Source: Membranipora membranacea (lineage: Eukaryota; Bryozoa; Gymnolaemata; Cheilostomatida; Membraniporidae). Taken from it: DNA of 64,000 nt. Shown here piece by piece: positions 21,901 through 33,400 of this stretch (the stretch's first letter is position 1; every line of letters starts with the position of its first letter). The stretch covers positions 8,122,001 through 8,186,000 of the forward strand of contig OU612068.1 of the NCBI GenBank assembly GCA_914767715.1. Reading direction: 5' to 3'. The notes beneath the pieces are model-generated. The model saw only the letters and a program-made list of their open reading frames with translations. It ran no database searches and was not told where the DNA came from. The position numbers and the translations under genes were made by a program.

Positions 21901-24145
21901 TTGACAATCTGCATAAATTGTTCAAATCATCAGAAAAATGGGCGCTTCACATTTTAACTTTGAACTGACCTCTGTTTAAAGTGGCGATGAGTCACTCCAA
22001 GTAGTCTGATAAGCATGGAGAGTGCAGCGCACACTCCTGCAAAGGTAATTATTTCTGTTGACGGTGTCTTGTAGTTTTCTCTCCCTTTCATTCTTGTCAG
22101 GACAGATGGATGTACTGAAATGAGTCGATGATCACCTGAAAATAAAACAGATATTACCGAAATTTTATGGCTTTGTTGTTTCTACTGGGTGCCTTTTGTG
22201 AAAATGTATGTTCATTATGGATTATATTTAATTGACAGAGAACATAGAATCATTGAACTGAAGATGCATTTATACCCCAATTAAATGATGGTTTATATAA
22301 TTATTCATGATTGGTGGATCTGCTGGCAGGTTTACCATGGTTTTAAGAAATAATATGAGTCCAAGTTTCTATCTACATAATGACAGCATCGCATATATAA
22401 AAGAACTCCCTCTGGGCTGTCAAGAACTCAAAATACAAGAAGAAAGACCTTATTGTACTAGGGCACATACCATGATCTGGTAGGGTATCATCTGTGGCTG
22501 TCTCAGTGTTTGAAGCCATTCCTCTCCATCATGACAAGTGTAATGTGTTTCTTCGGAATCGAGTTCATATCCTGGCTTACATACTGCAGTGTATTCTGAT
22601 GAATTTTTCTGGATTTGCTGTAAACATTCAGGTTCTGTATGACTTTTGTGTCAGGACACCATTTAACTGAAATCAAAATCAAACAGTAAAAATCGCGTTC
22701 AACTGCTGATGATTTGATAAGGAAATGGTTGTAGTTTGAAGGTTCAAAAGAAATATATGTAAATAAGATATTATGACATTCCGTGTCAAACAAAAGAGTT
22801 TTTGATAGGGAATACTTTCGGTCTGTGTTTTCAGCCCTCAAACCTGTGGTCCCCGGGGTCACATGATGTGATCGCACAACTCCTAATTTAGGTGGAAGCT
22901 CACTCACCTTCGTATTTGATGCGAAGAGATTCCCCATATTTTACATCAAACTCCGGCCGATAGTCTATTTCCACTGGATATTGGCCTATAAACATCAGAT
23001 TCTTGTTCGCAATTGTAATATCGTCTGTGTTAAGTTTGGTCCGCACTTCAAATCCAGGAGGCAGTGTTTCCCTGTATGAAATTTGGAATGGAGGCTTCTC
23101 TGATGTGTTCAACTTGACGAGCTCTAACTGAAGAGTTATCATTGCAGTCACAGGAAGGTTGTCTATGTGTACTCTCATTATAATATTTGGTCTTTTCTTT
23201 GAAGCCTTTGATAACATGTAGTCAGTAATATATCCTTCAGGCTGTTCTTGAGCATCGATGTAAGGGGTATACTCGCTGATGGTGAACGCTGGATAAACTG
23301 AAAGAGTACAAACCGCCATCGGAGGATAATGATAATGATGTGAGTGTCCAGTAACCATTATGCATTATGTATTAAAGCTGAAGTCAATCGACTGACAGCA
23401 CCTACTAGGTGTGAAAGCAGATCAGTATAGCACCTATGCGGAAACAGTGTAACATTCAAATAGTAATGGCAATATAATCTACACTTTTTGAGTCTCACCT
23501 GTGAAATCTATGGTAAAGCCTGGCTGGGCAATGTCTCCTATCTCCAACGTGATTTCAATTTCGTTTTTGAAATATTCCCTTTGCTCAAGGCATGACCCAT
23601 AGTGTGTCTCGCTGCCTATGGTTCGACCTTTAAGACATGGTCCACTTGTCGCACCTCTCAATCTCTGCTTGAAGAAAATGACACCTGTTTGATTTCCCTT
23701 GATTTTCACGGTGCAGTTTCTAGGAGCAGTTTGATTACCATAGCGATCCATGTAGATTACACCTCGATTCACTTTATCCATGTCTTCTAGGGCTATCACC
23801 TCAGTACCATCTACTGATTTACAGAATTTGGCATTATTGTTGTCATTTGTTTTCCCTTTACCTTCATAAAATAAGAAAATAAAAATGAACTCTGTGTTGT
23901 AAAGTCACAACTATGAATATAAGAAGGCAACTCCAGTTAATTTTACAAAAAAAGAGGTTCTGTAGAAAGCAGGAGTTTGGGACAATTGGACAATTTTTGG
24001 ATTAACAAATTTTAACAGTATGTTTCTCCATATTAATTTACCCTCCACTAAAACTATTAAATAATATTGGTAAAACCATAAGAATGAGAGCAAGTGTGTA
24101 TGATTACTCACCAGCCACTAGCATGAAGTAATAGCACATGAACAT
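18941..24145 (-). CDS. CUB-CCP type I transmembrane protein
   Basis: Seven coding exons: 24145-24112, 23861-23499, 23297-22908, 22666-22471, 22135-21970, 21813-21725 and 19611-18941. All junction phases are 1. The product, about 636 residues, starts with a short signal peptide (CYYFMLVAG) and has a CUB-like domain (exon 2: GVIY, RNCTVKI, GFTIDF), an unrecognised extracellular domain (exon 3), a sushi/CCP-like exon (CKPGYEL, YTCHDGEEW), a transmembrane segment (IITFAGVCAALSML) and a long Ser/Asp/Glu-rich cytoplasmic tail with a YSVI sorting-type motif and a Tyr-rich end. Exon 4 is one base too long and its CCP signature lies in a frame different from both its entry and exit frames; adding one A to the A5 run near 22610 restores the first half. 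This suggests sequencing indels or a damaged allele. Likely a cell-surface binding or signalling receptor. The start could lie farther upstream (see 24335-24436). Confidence 0.75.
20071..20078 (+). promoter_or_regulatory. TATA box of nested secreted-protein gene
   Basis: GTATATAA lies about 95 bases before the ATG at 20167, a usual spacing for a TATA promoter with a short leader. Confidence 0.55.
20167..20979 (+). CDS. Small secreted protein nested in an intron of the CUB-CCP gene
   Basis: Exon 1 20167-20263 and exon 2 20645-20979 join in phase 1 (CCA-G then AT-CAG) to give 143 residues. The N-terminus is a clear signal peptide (ISLILLLFTSYAAS). The mature part has about eight cysteines, including a tight C-x-C-x2-C group after FGG, then a helical segment (GLDIEKLHYFLRYSG), an acidic stretch and a short polar tail. 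No family is recognised. The whole gene lies on the opposite strand inside the 2.1 kb last intron (21725 to 19611) of the CUB-CCP gene and has its own TATA box, so it is a nested gene with independent transcription. Secretion is inferred from the signal peptide. Confidence 0.75.
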
Positions 24146-24187
24146 CGTTACTGTGGTCTTCTCATTTAATCGACCAGCTCCTGTCAA

Positions 24188-24436
24188 CTGCCTAGAAAAA
24201 TGCAAGTTGTCAAGTTTCATTGTTGTTTATCCTCAGATCAGGACCGATGCTAACATGGAGAAGCCAAGAGATTTTATGTACACGTAATAACAGATTTATT
24301 CTGAGCAGTGAAATTTATTTATAGTAACACCTACCTGAATAATATAAATGGCATGTCTACAGCAGATGGAAAATCTGTAAAGTTTTGTATCGGACAGATG
24401 AAAAAAGTCTCTACTGTCTTGTCCGGCAGAACCTAT
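24188..24436 (-). other. Possible 5' exons of the CUB-CCP gene
   Basis: The frame of the CUB gene's first coding exon is open upstream to an acceptor at about 24188. A further stretch, 24436-24335 (acceptor CATTTTCATAG, donor CAG-GTAGGT), can splice to it in frame, adding about 50 residues including FFICPIQNFTDF. No ATG was found for this extension, so I keep the ATG at 24145 as the start; these may be 5' untranslated exons or code for a longer N-terminus. Confidence 0.35.
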
Positions 24437-24954
24437 GAAAATGTTTGATCGCTCTCTATTAAAATGATTTTATTTTTAGGCATTTTATATAATGATATTA
24501 ATTCAAACAATGTACAATGAGTTATTAGTGCTCATTATATGTATTTTTTTGTCAATTTCAAAACAATCGGCAATTGGTAAATGTAAAAAAAGTCCATTTC
24601 ATATTAGTACATTCTAGTTAAGGGATTACTGATGTCAATCCTTTTCCGCTTGTACCGAGGCCTTCCCGGTAATATCATCCCAACTTGAGTTAGTTTCACA
24701 ATACCTGAGCAATTCAAGAAAATGCAAAAAGCCAACACCTATACACAAAGTGAATGGTAATTATTGCTCTTTTTTGCTTTATGCAAGTTTGGTTGCTGTG
24801 AGATATTATCCTTTAAATGATTTGCTTTTGTTAACTCATATAACTCATACACAGCGAGATTTCCCGGTGAACCAAACCCAACCGTCCCATTTATATTTAT
24901 ATCTACTGTGAAAATAAATTAAAAGGTTGAACGATCCTGTAATACAAACATACC

Positions 24955-25135
24955 ACCTGCTGCCATCCACGAAGTTATAGTTATTGCTACCTTGCAAAGT
25001 ATCGAAAACAATTTCAGATGCAAATGAGTTTATGATTTTGTTGACATATTGATGCCTCCGATCCCAATCATTGCAATTCCAAGCAACACAGCCTAGGTTA
25101 ATACGGGACTTAGAAGGAGCCTTGGCAAATCCCAC
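24955..25135 (-). CDS. Weak candidate exon, unknown
   Basis: A minus-strand frame open for 96 codons (25135-24845) has its most protein-like part before about 24955 (SRINLGCVAWNCNDWDRR and onward), where GTATGT could be a donor. Its phase does not fit the adjacent CUB-gene exon or the candidate exon at 26034. No family is recognised; it could be chance. Confidence 0.25.
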
Positions 25136-25365
25136 TTTCAGTTATGTCACTCTCCCTCATCACTCATTGATGTGTTAAAATGCTAAAATACAAAATAACC
25201 AACAAAGAAATGAATTGAAAAAAATTTCTTTGTAGTTTATTCCAGAGCAGAATTTCGACAAAGTGCAAATTTCTATGTATTTTTCTGCTCAGAATAGGTT
25301 TTTTCAATCTACATACTTATATGCTTACATCTTCAACTAATCAATATTTTGCAAAGAATGTTGAC

Positions 25366-25412
25366 TTAGCCTTGTCATGAGGCCAAAACCAGTGGCCTCA
25401 TGACAAGGCTAA
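25366..25412. repeat. Perfect 20-base-arm hairpin
   Basis: 25366-25385 is the exact reverse complement of 25393-25412 with a 7-base loop. It lies in the spacer between the CUB-CCP gene and PXK and could form a stable stem. Confidence 0.8.
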
Positions 25413-25913
25413 TGGTGACTATCATGAGAGTCTTGTTTGTGAAAATGGGCGCCCTACATACCAGACAGAACAAATGTTCTCAATGATTGTAATATAATTG
25501 AGCTCCAAACTGTACACCCTTCACAAATCACTTTGGATTTTCATACTTATCCTTTTGATTAGTGATCAGATTGACTCATTATTGTAACTATTAACACCAT
25601 ATCAATATTTGCTGGTTGTTTGGTTTTATCAACTCTGAAATTATTACAGACAATCACAGCGCATGTATCAATACTCTTATTATGTCCCATCAAGTAAATG
25701 ACAGGATTGAGTAGGCTGTAGCACTAGCATACCTGCTCAAACTTTACTTTGTATTGAGAGGCATTCCATTATCCATTCCTTTCCATTTAATGACGGAATG
25801 GGACAAAATCTCGCTTGCTTCCGATTTTACGCTTAAATTAGTTACCATTTAGTTAAAAAAACTTCTGCATAGACCCCTTTTTTCATATTATTATTATGGT
25901 AGATAAAGCTAAC

Positions 25914-26034
25914 CTGGCACTGGTCAACAAGCGATGCTGAACTAGGACTTCTATAATGTTTGCCCAAACGGAGCAGATATTTCTGTCTTTCCCCTTCCTG
26001 AAATGTAGCATCATTTAAGATGTGCTTCATAGCC
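25914..26034 (-). CDS. Weak candidate exon, unknown
   Basis: 121 bases between an acceptor (TTAACATTCAG) and a donor (CAG-GTTAGC) are open and encode a polar, helix-like peptide (EGERQKYLLRLGKHYR). It lies 0.5 kb downstream of the PXK stop codon and is not part of that protein. No connection with other exons was found. Confidence 0.3.
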
Positions 26035-26547
26035 CTGAATGTTAATTTGCAGGCATAATTGAGCGATGCTAAGAAACCAGGGTTGTAACAATTTTATTGT
26101 TGTTGTCATCTTTGAATAGTTCAGTGCGGAAGGTGTCAGGGTCTACAAATCTCTTGTCTCCCTCTCTATATATAAATTTATATATCTCTTTGTAATCTTA
26201 TGTATCATTATAACATCAATATAAAATAGATAATTGAAAGAAAAAATAAGTTCTATAACCAGTCATATTGATGATATGCATGCCAGTGTGGCAGGGTACA
26301 GGGTCAGGGGTCAGGTAGCGCATAACAAAACAGGTAAGCTTAGGGAAGTTGTCTGATTGACAGGATCATGCGCCTCTAACATTTGGCAAAAGGAGAAAAA
26401 ATATTTAAAATCACCTGAATATGACATCACATGCAGAGAAAAGTATATTGATTATTGTTGGTATGTAAATTAGGGTAATCTGGAAAACTAGGATAATCTG
26501 GTTCTCTGTAATACAGCTGGAAGCCGATTCTCAGTGTGGATTGTCAC

Positions 26548-27369
26548 TCAAAGTTTAGGAGCGCTTTTATCCACAGTGACAGCTTTTTTCAGTTTGCCTT
26601 TAGTGAATCCGCCGATAGAGTCGAGTAGAGCGCTCCTCTTGTTATCAGACTTAGGTAGTGAGGGGGCCGCTGGAGGGTTACCAGCTGCTGGTGGGGGTGG
26701 AGGACCGGGTGGAGGTGGAGGGGGAGGAGCTGGTGCAGCTGGAGTACTCGGAGTTGAGGTTGGTCTTGAGGCTGGTCGGGATGCAGGCTTGGAATTCCTC
26801 TCATTCACAGTTGAGTTCTTAGCTGTTGGCAACGAAAAAAGAACCTTTGTTAAGAAATAGACTGGCTGCATGGTTAAAAAAATGAAAAGGAACAGGAAAA
26901 TTGGATCACTTGCTATGAGTTAATTTTGTATGTTGAGTTGCTGTTTCTGTGCCTACACTGTGAACGATTGGTAACCGCTTTGTTAAGATATCAGACAGGT
27001 AATACTACTGGTGATTATAACTTTAAACAAAATTTTTCTTGTCAGGTAATGGATGATAGCTTAACGCCACCAGATCCACAGGAACCACACAAGATACCTG
27101 TATCCTCTGTCTGGCGGTCTGCTACAACTCACAGACAGCCACAAAACCTCTAAGATAACTAAGACAGGTAAACTGGCGATCAAGGCCACTGACACAGTAC
27201 TATTAAACGTGATTAGAAAGAGCACAGCACACTAATGTTATAAGTAACTGGCAAACTGTTACGAATATAGTGAAACACTACTATAAGCTATGATAGAAAA
27301 TTCGTGCCAAAGAGAAAACTACACAGAGAAAAGATGCCCTAAAAAGAAATGGCATCATCACAACTGTTT

Positions 27370-27451
<82 letters not shown>

Positions 27452-30400
27452 ACTGAACTCATATACTGCAGATTTTTACCAGAACTACAACAAGACTGAC
27501 ATCAAGTCAGCCGTTCAGCTCATTAGCCATTCTTTTAGCTTATAGAAATGAAGAATACGATCTGAACAGGTTTGGTTAAAAGCAATAGCTCTAACCACTT
27601 TAGTCAGGGTCTGTAAGCTTATTCTGTCACAGCCAAAGTACATGCACCTAACTAAACCCTATTCGTTAAACCTCGAAATCCATCAACGTGAGTGCTGATA
27701 TTAGAGACAACAAGAGAAGAAAAGTACGATAGAATCAGTGCGCAGATAACATAATACAACACAGATATATCTACCTGTTCTCATCCATACGCATAGGATG
27801 CTGAAAGGTAAAAGGTGAAATCAAAATCCATGCATGTCTTCCTGAAAATATCTCGTAAAAGGCTGCTCATCACGTGTTATTGTTAAACAAATGTCAAGGT
27901 CGTCACCTGGTCATTATTAAAAAGCAAACAAAACAAAGAATGCGGCATATTAATCATTCTATAATCAAAAGCTAGTAGGCAAACAGGAAAAAGGGCAATG
28001 AAGTTTCAGTAATTTGCCCACAAACGCGAAAGCTAATCTCAATATTGATCCAGAGATTCAGATACCAAGTCTAAACTAGCAGTAATATTACCTGAATCAC
28101 CGTCCGCTGAATCATCTCTCACCACAGACCTCTACAATTATAGACATATATAATGAGAGTGTGAACAACCAGTCATTCTACGTCACTATATCACCCAATA
28201 AAAGCGCCCAGATGAGGTAGATTATTTGTTTGCAGACATTAAAAATCTTGCTCATCAGGCAGTGTATATCTTTATTATAGTGCCAATGAACTGAAAAATG
28301 TTATGAATTGTCTTCTTTTTTATCACGTGGGCACAATTCCAGGTGGCTTGGGAGCTATATGGCTACAGGATATGATTTTGTAAACAAGGTTTAGTCCCTG
28401 AACTTAGATATTGTCATAATATAAATTCCTTGAATGTTATGTAAGCTGATTTTTTTCTGAGTGATCTAAGCATAGAAAAAAGCTCTGCATGCTGTATGAT
28501 TTATTAAGTAAGTTTATTCATACCTTCTGCGAGATTTTTCTCTTCTGTTTTTCTTCATCAGTCATATGATGAGCCCGAGCTTTGTTCTTCTTTCGGATTT
28601 GACTGACCTGTGATATGAAAGAGAGAACCACTTTAACTCGACCAGGTTTTTATCATTCAACACTGAATTTTAGGTATTGAGCGTGGTATCATAAATCAAA
28701 TTAGTTCAGAAATAAATATATTTGATTTCAGCATAATGCAGTATAACTCACTATTCTCTGCTCTTCCTTGAGAGTACACTCAAACTGAGCCTTAGAATTC
28801 CTGAGACATTCTTTAAGTTTACTCGGTATTTTCACAACTGGCTTTGTGATAGGCGGTAATGGAATCTCCGCAAAAAACCTGAAAAGTGAATGAGAAAAAT
28901 GATTGAGCAACTTTAAAATATTATTGAAGTACATGTCTTAGCTAGCTTTTAGAGTAACACTAACTTACATAACTTATAACACTAGATCACTTGAGATTGG
29001 GTATCACTACTAAGTTTTCTGCCTCCACTGCTGACTTGGAGCCTATGATTGAGGGGCAACTTCGAAATAAAAAATAAATTTTCAAAAGATTCAGAGAATT
29101 TGGAAACATCTTGAAAACCTACAAGCTTGTAAAACTTTTAGAGTTTTTTGAAGTGATATATGGTGACCCTGCACTTGTCAATTCAATTCGTTTATTGAAT
29201 ATTATGCATTCAAATTTGCATATAGTCACCTTAATATATTTAGGTGACTATACACAAATTTAATTGCATAATATTCAATTAACTTGTAATGTTGTTATCC
29301 TGCTATACTGGATTACTGTAACTTACGGTACTTATATACTGGATTACTGTAACTTACGGTATTTCTAGTAATTCTTCTATGGAGGGAATTCCTCCCCTGA
29401 GTGAGTCATAAGTAAGCAGCTGTGATAAGACCCCCTCTACAACAGGATATATATATAATATATAAAATATAATATATAATATACAACAGCATATATATAA
29501 TATATAAGATATAATATACAACAGGATATGTATAATATACAACATGATATAAATATAATTTATAATATATAATATACAACATTATATGTATAATACATAA
29601 AATATAATATACAACTGGATATGTATAATATATAATATGTAATATATAATATACAACAGAAATATATAATATATAATATGCAACAGGATATATATAATAT
29701 ATAATATACAACAGGAATATATAATACATAATATACAACAGGATGTATATAATATATCATATACAACAGGAACAACAGGAATAACAGGAACATTCTGATT
29801 GTTACTATGAGACTAGCAGCCTATATATTTATGTTCATACTTTGTTTTTGTAATATAGTGTCCCTTGAGGTCTGACAAAAGTTTTATTGCGGTACCTAAC
29901 TCAGGTCTAACCTCCTCAATAGACTGTAGGAAGATATCAATGAACAGCTAAGGAAAGTGGCTACAACTATGGTCTAAGTGATCAGCTAGCTGTATAACAC
30001 TATCAATGACGACTAGAAGTATCAATATCCACTAAGCGCATAGTCTGGTTTGTGAGTCTGGGTTATGAGAATTGATGCATCGTCAAAATTAGATAAAGTT
30101 TGATCTATTTGCATGTACTCTGCGCTGCTCAGTCTCCACTACAGAAAAATGTAATCAAACTTATCCAACTGCAAATCCACTCGGTACTGAAGATGGTATT
30201 TCTAGCTTTAGTTTTCAGCAAAATGTATGTAGACAGGTAATTTGGGATCAAAGAACAGTGAGGCGTATATGTAGGTTCGCACATTTCAAATGGCCAAAAT
30301 TCCCTGGTATATTTGATACAAAATATGACATAGGTTTCACCCAGCCCCAATGATTTTATGAACACAAGGTTATGAGGGATGTTATGACATAATATGTATG

Positions 30401-33400
30401 GTGTGTAGTCTTACCTAACTCTGCAGGACAGCCTTCTGGTAGACTCTCATAACTAGCACTATTCAGCGGACGTCCGAATAATAAGTGATATAGTATGTGT
30501 GCAAACGCATAGGAATTCAATGTCTCCAAAGTCTACAATGTAAACAGCCTTATTGAATGGATTTTTTTCAAACAATACTCCTATACATAAAAAACACCGT
30601 CAGCATATGGAAGAAGGCCTCGGGTAAGTTTGAAAGCCTCTAATTGGACGTTTATGCAGCGGGATAGTCAGTTGTTATAAACAATTTGAACAATTGTTAA
30701 TGTATGTCATGTGATCATACAAATTCATTTTCCACACAGTGCAGGATTTTTTGTCCTCTGCAATATTGAAACTGCAAAGCACAAGTTGCATATCAACAAG
30801 CCATCATACGTTCTGTGACAGGATCAGAAGAGAAGTTCGATAGACAAAGCACTCTAATGATTGTGACTTACTACTCAACAGATGCTCAACTGATGTCATC
30901 AAGCACAGATAAGATATATACAAATGGTGCTGAACTGAAGGTAGTCAGCTACTCAATAAACATTTTTCTCCAATCTTATTTTGTGGTGAAGAAGTTTAAG
31001 CGCCTTTGGATGACAAACTGATCCATCTCCTTGTTAAGATTATGCAGAGCACCAGAGATCATCGCAGTGATGGCAGCAACTAGACATGGATGCAACTGAT
31101 ACAATGTGCTTACACTTAACAGTATACAATGGGAATACAGAGAGTGTGAGGGACATACATGCTATGCACAGTTCTGAACAATGGTTGCAAATGCTTTGTA
31201 CAAGGGGCAACAGTAACGAAACACCCTTACACTTAGCAATAGAGAGTAATTACACGGAGATTGTCGGTTTTATACACCAGTCAATATCGAAAGAACAGTG
31301 GTGTGAGCTGCTGAAAAACCCGAACAACAATGATATCACACCATTCCTCTTGACAGCAAAGAGAGAACGAGAACAAATATTGTCACAGATAAAAGACACA
31401 TTGCCTGGAGAACTTTGGCCTAAGCTGCTGGAAAGTATAAGTGTACCTGGTCCTTGTCGAAACTTTCTGCACGTTGCAGCAATGAACGGCAATACAAACG
31501 CATTGAATTTTGTCAACGAATCACTATCCCTGGACCTATGGTATAAACTTCTGCAGGCAAAGGACCTGGCTGGTGACACACCATGCCATCACTTAGCTAT
31601 TGGAGGGAACATACAACTCTTAGACATAATATGGAGATCTCTGGAACCTGTTCAATGGCACAACTTGGTGGAGATGGAAAACTTTTACAATCACACAGCT
31701 ATGCATGTAGCAGCACTGCATGACAAAAAAGAGATAGTTCGGATGATATACGGCTCCGTACCTGAAGAGCTGTGGCAGGGCATGCTTTGTAAGAAGGCAG
31801 GAAAAGGCATCACTTTGCTGCATAGCCTAGCTTATAAAGGCTCAGAGAGCATGTTGAGGGCGATAAAAGTTTCAGTGTCCAATGAGCTGTGGCTCCTCTT
31901 GCTACAACAGCAGCAAGCTGATGGCTACACTGTACTGCAAAGCTTAGCCTATCATGGCTCGAAAGAGAAGATAGACCAATTAAAAGAACTGGTTGCAAAA
32001 GATGATTGGTTTACATTATGTAACACTCGAATGCCACTGATTTCTATGTACAACATGTATTACAGGAAAAATCGAGCTGCAGTACAGATGATTGCAGACT
32101 ACAGGACAGAGGCGACGGTTGATAAAGTGATCAGAATGCAACAAGAACCTGGTATGTTTTACTTATTAACTTTTGTTTTACGCTTTTCTTAGGAAATATC
32201 AATGAGGGTGGTAATACTTAAACTATCAAACTGAGAAATCCATGTTTGCTTTTACAGAGCGATCACAACTGATACAGAGGCTAGTAGAAAGGGAGCCTCT
32301 AACAATGAAACAGATCCAACAGCTCACGCCTCTCACCCCCACAGTAATCATACCGTACAACCAAAAGAACTGTAAGAGATACGGGTTAATTCTCTTCAGC
32401 TCAGATGATAGACCTGGAGCTGAAGATGAAGCAGATAACCTCAACCAAGGTCTCAAATCATTAGGATGTCAAATAAGAAAACACGACATCTCGAGAATTG
32501 ATCTTACAACCACACTTGAGGACACACTTAGAGATATAGCAGATGATTGTGCCTTGTTGGTAGTCTGTTTGATGTCACATGGTGGACGAGGTGCACTAGA
32601 AGTAGATGGACAACAGATAGCAATCAGCGCCATCTTACAACAGATCACATACCACCTACCTGAATCAACGCCAGTGGTGAGTTAACAAAAATTCCGACAA
32701 AATTGAGAGTAATAATTAGACTATAAAAATGACCCTATGTAGTCGGCTGACAACATTAACTGATGCCGAGTTGATGTCATGTAAAATATTAATTTTTTGT
32801 AGATTGTGCTTATCCAGGCCTGTCAGGCATCTCCAACCTTTCAGATGCAACATGGAGACTCAGGAATTGTCCAGCCAGGCGACGAATATAAAAACCAACA
32901 TATCGATTTGGTAAGGGGTAACACTGTTTTGCTCCTGGCTACAGTTAGAGGTGGTATAGCTACACGAGGGGCTTTCACAGGGGCCATGGCTGACCAGTTC
33001 CGCTCTGCGGATGGCAAAAGGGATATTTATGAAATGTTTACTAAAGCTACATTCAGTATGAAACAAGATGCCGCAAATCGGAACCAGAAACCAGAATTCA
33101 GAGCTGTATCAGACCATCAACTGGTTTTACCTCCAGCATAGCTAGATAGGAATATTACTTTATTTTGATGATACACTTAAACAACCTTCTGACCCTTACC
33201 ACCACCAGATGTCCCAGCCTCTGTTGGGGACTCGTCTTCATGTTATAATTATCAACTTGGATCGTAAAATATTGAGGAATGTCCTGCTCGTTTAAGATGG
33301 ATCAGTATGACTCACCAGAAAATAGTCCTAAATCATCCCAACTCTGTCACAAACATAGTTACTCTGTGTATTTTATTGACGTTTTCGCGTCTACTTAATT

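Noticed and set aside
22503-22937. 144-codon minus-strand frame
   Set aside because: It runs from the end of CUB-gene exon 3 through an intron into exon 4; splice sites and phase explain it better as parts of the receptor.
26534-26860. Gly/Ala-rich plus-strand frame of 108 codons
   Set aside because: Antisense of the proline-rich PXK exon; its composition follows from the complementary strand.
27290-27499. Poly-cysteine protein
   Set aside because: Product of reading a (TTG)n microsatellite in one frame.
29354-29793. Several Tyr/Ile-rich frames of 60-110 codons
   Set aside because: Translations of the AT minisatellite; only the last 26 codons, next to the donor at 29358, are real (PXK exon 10).
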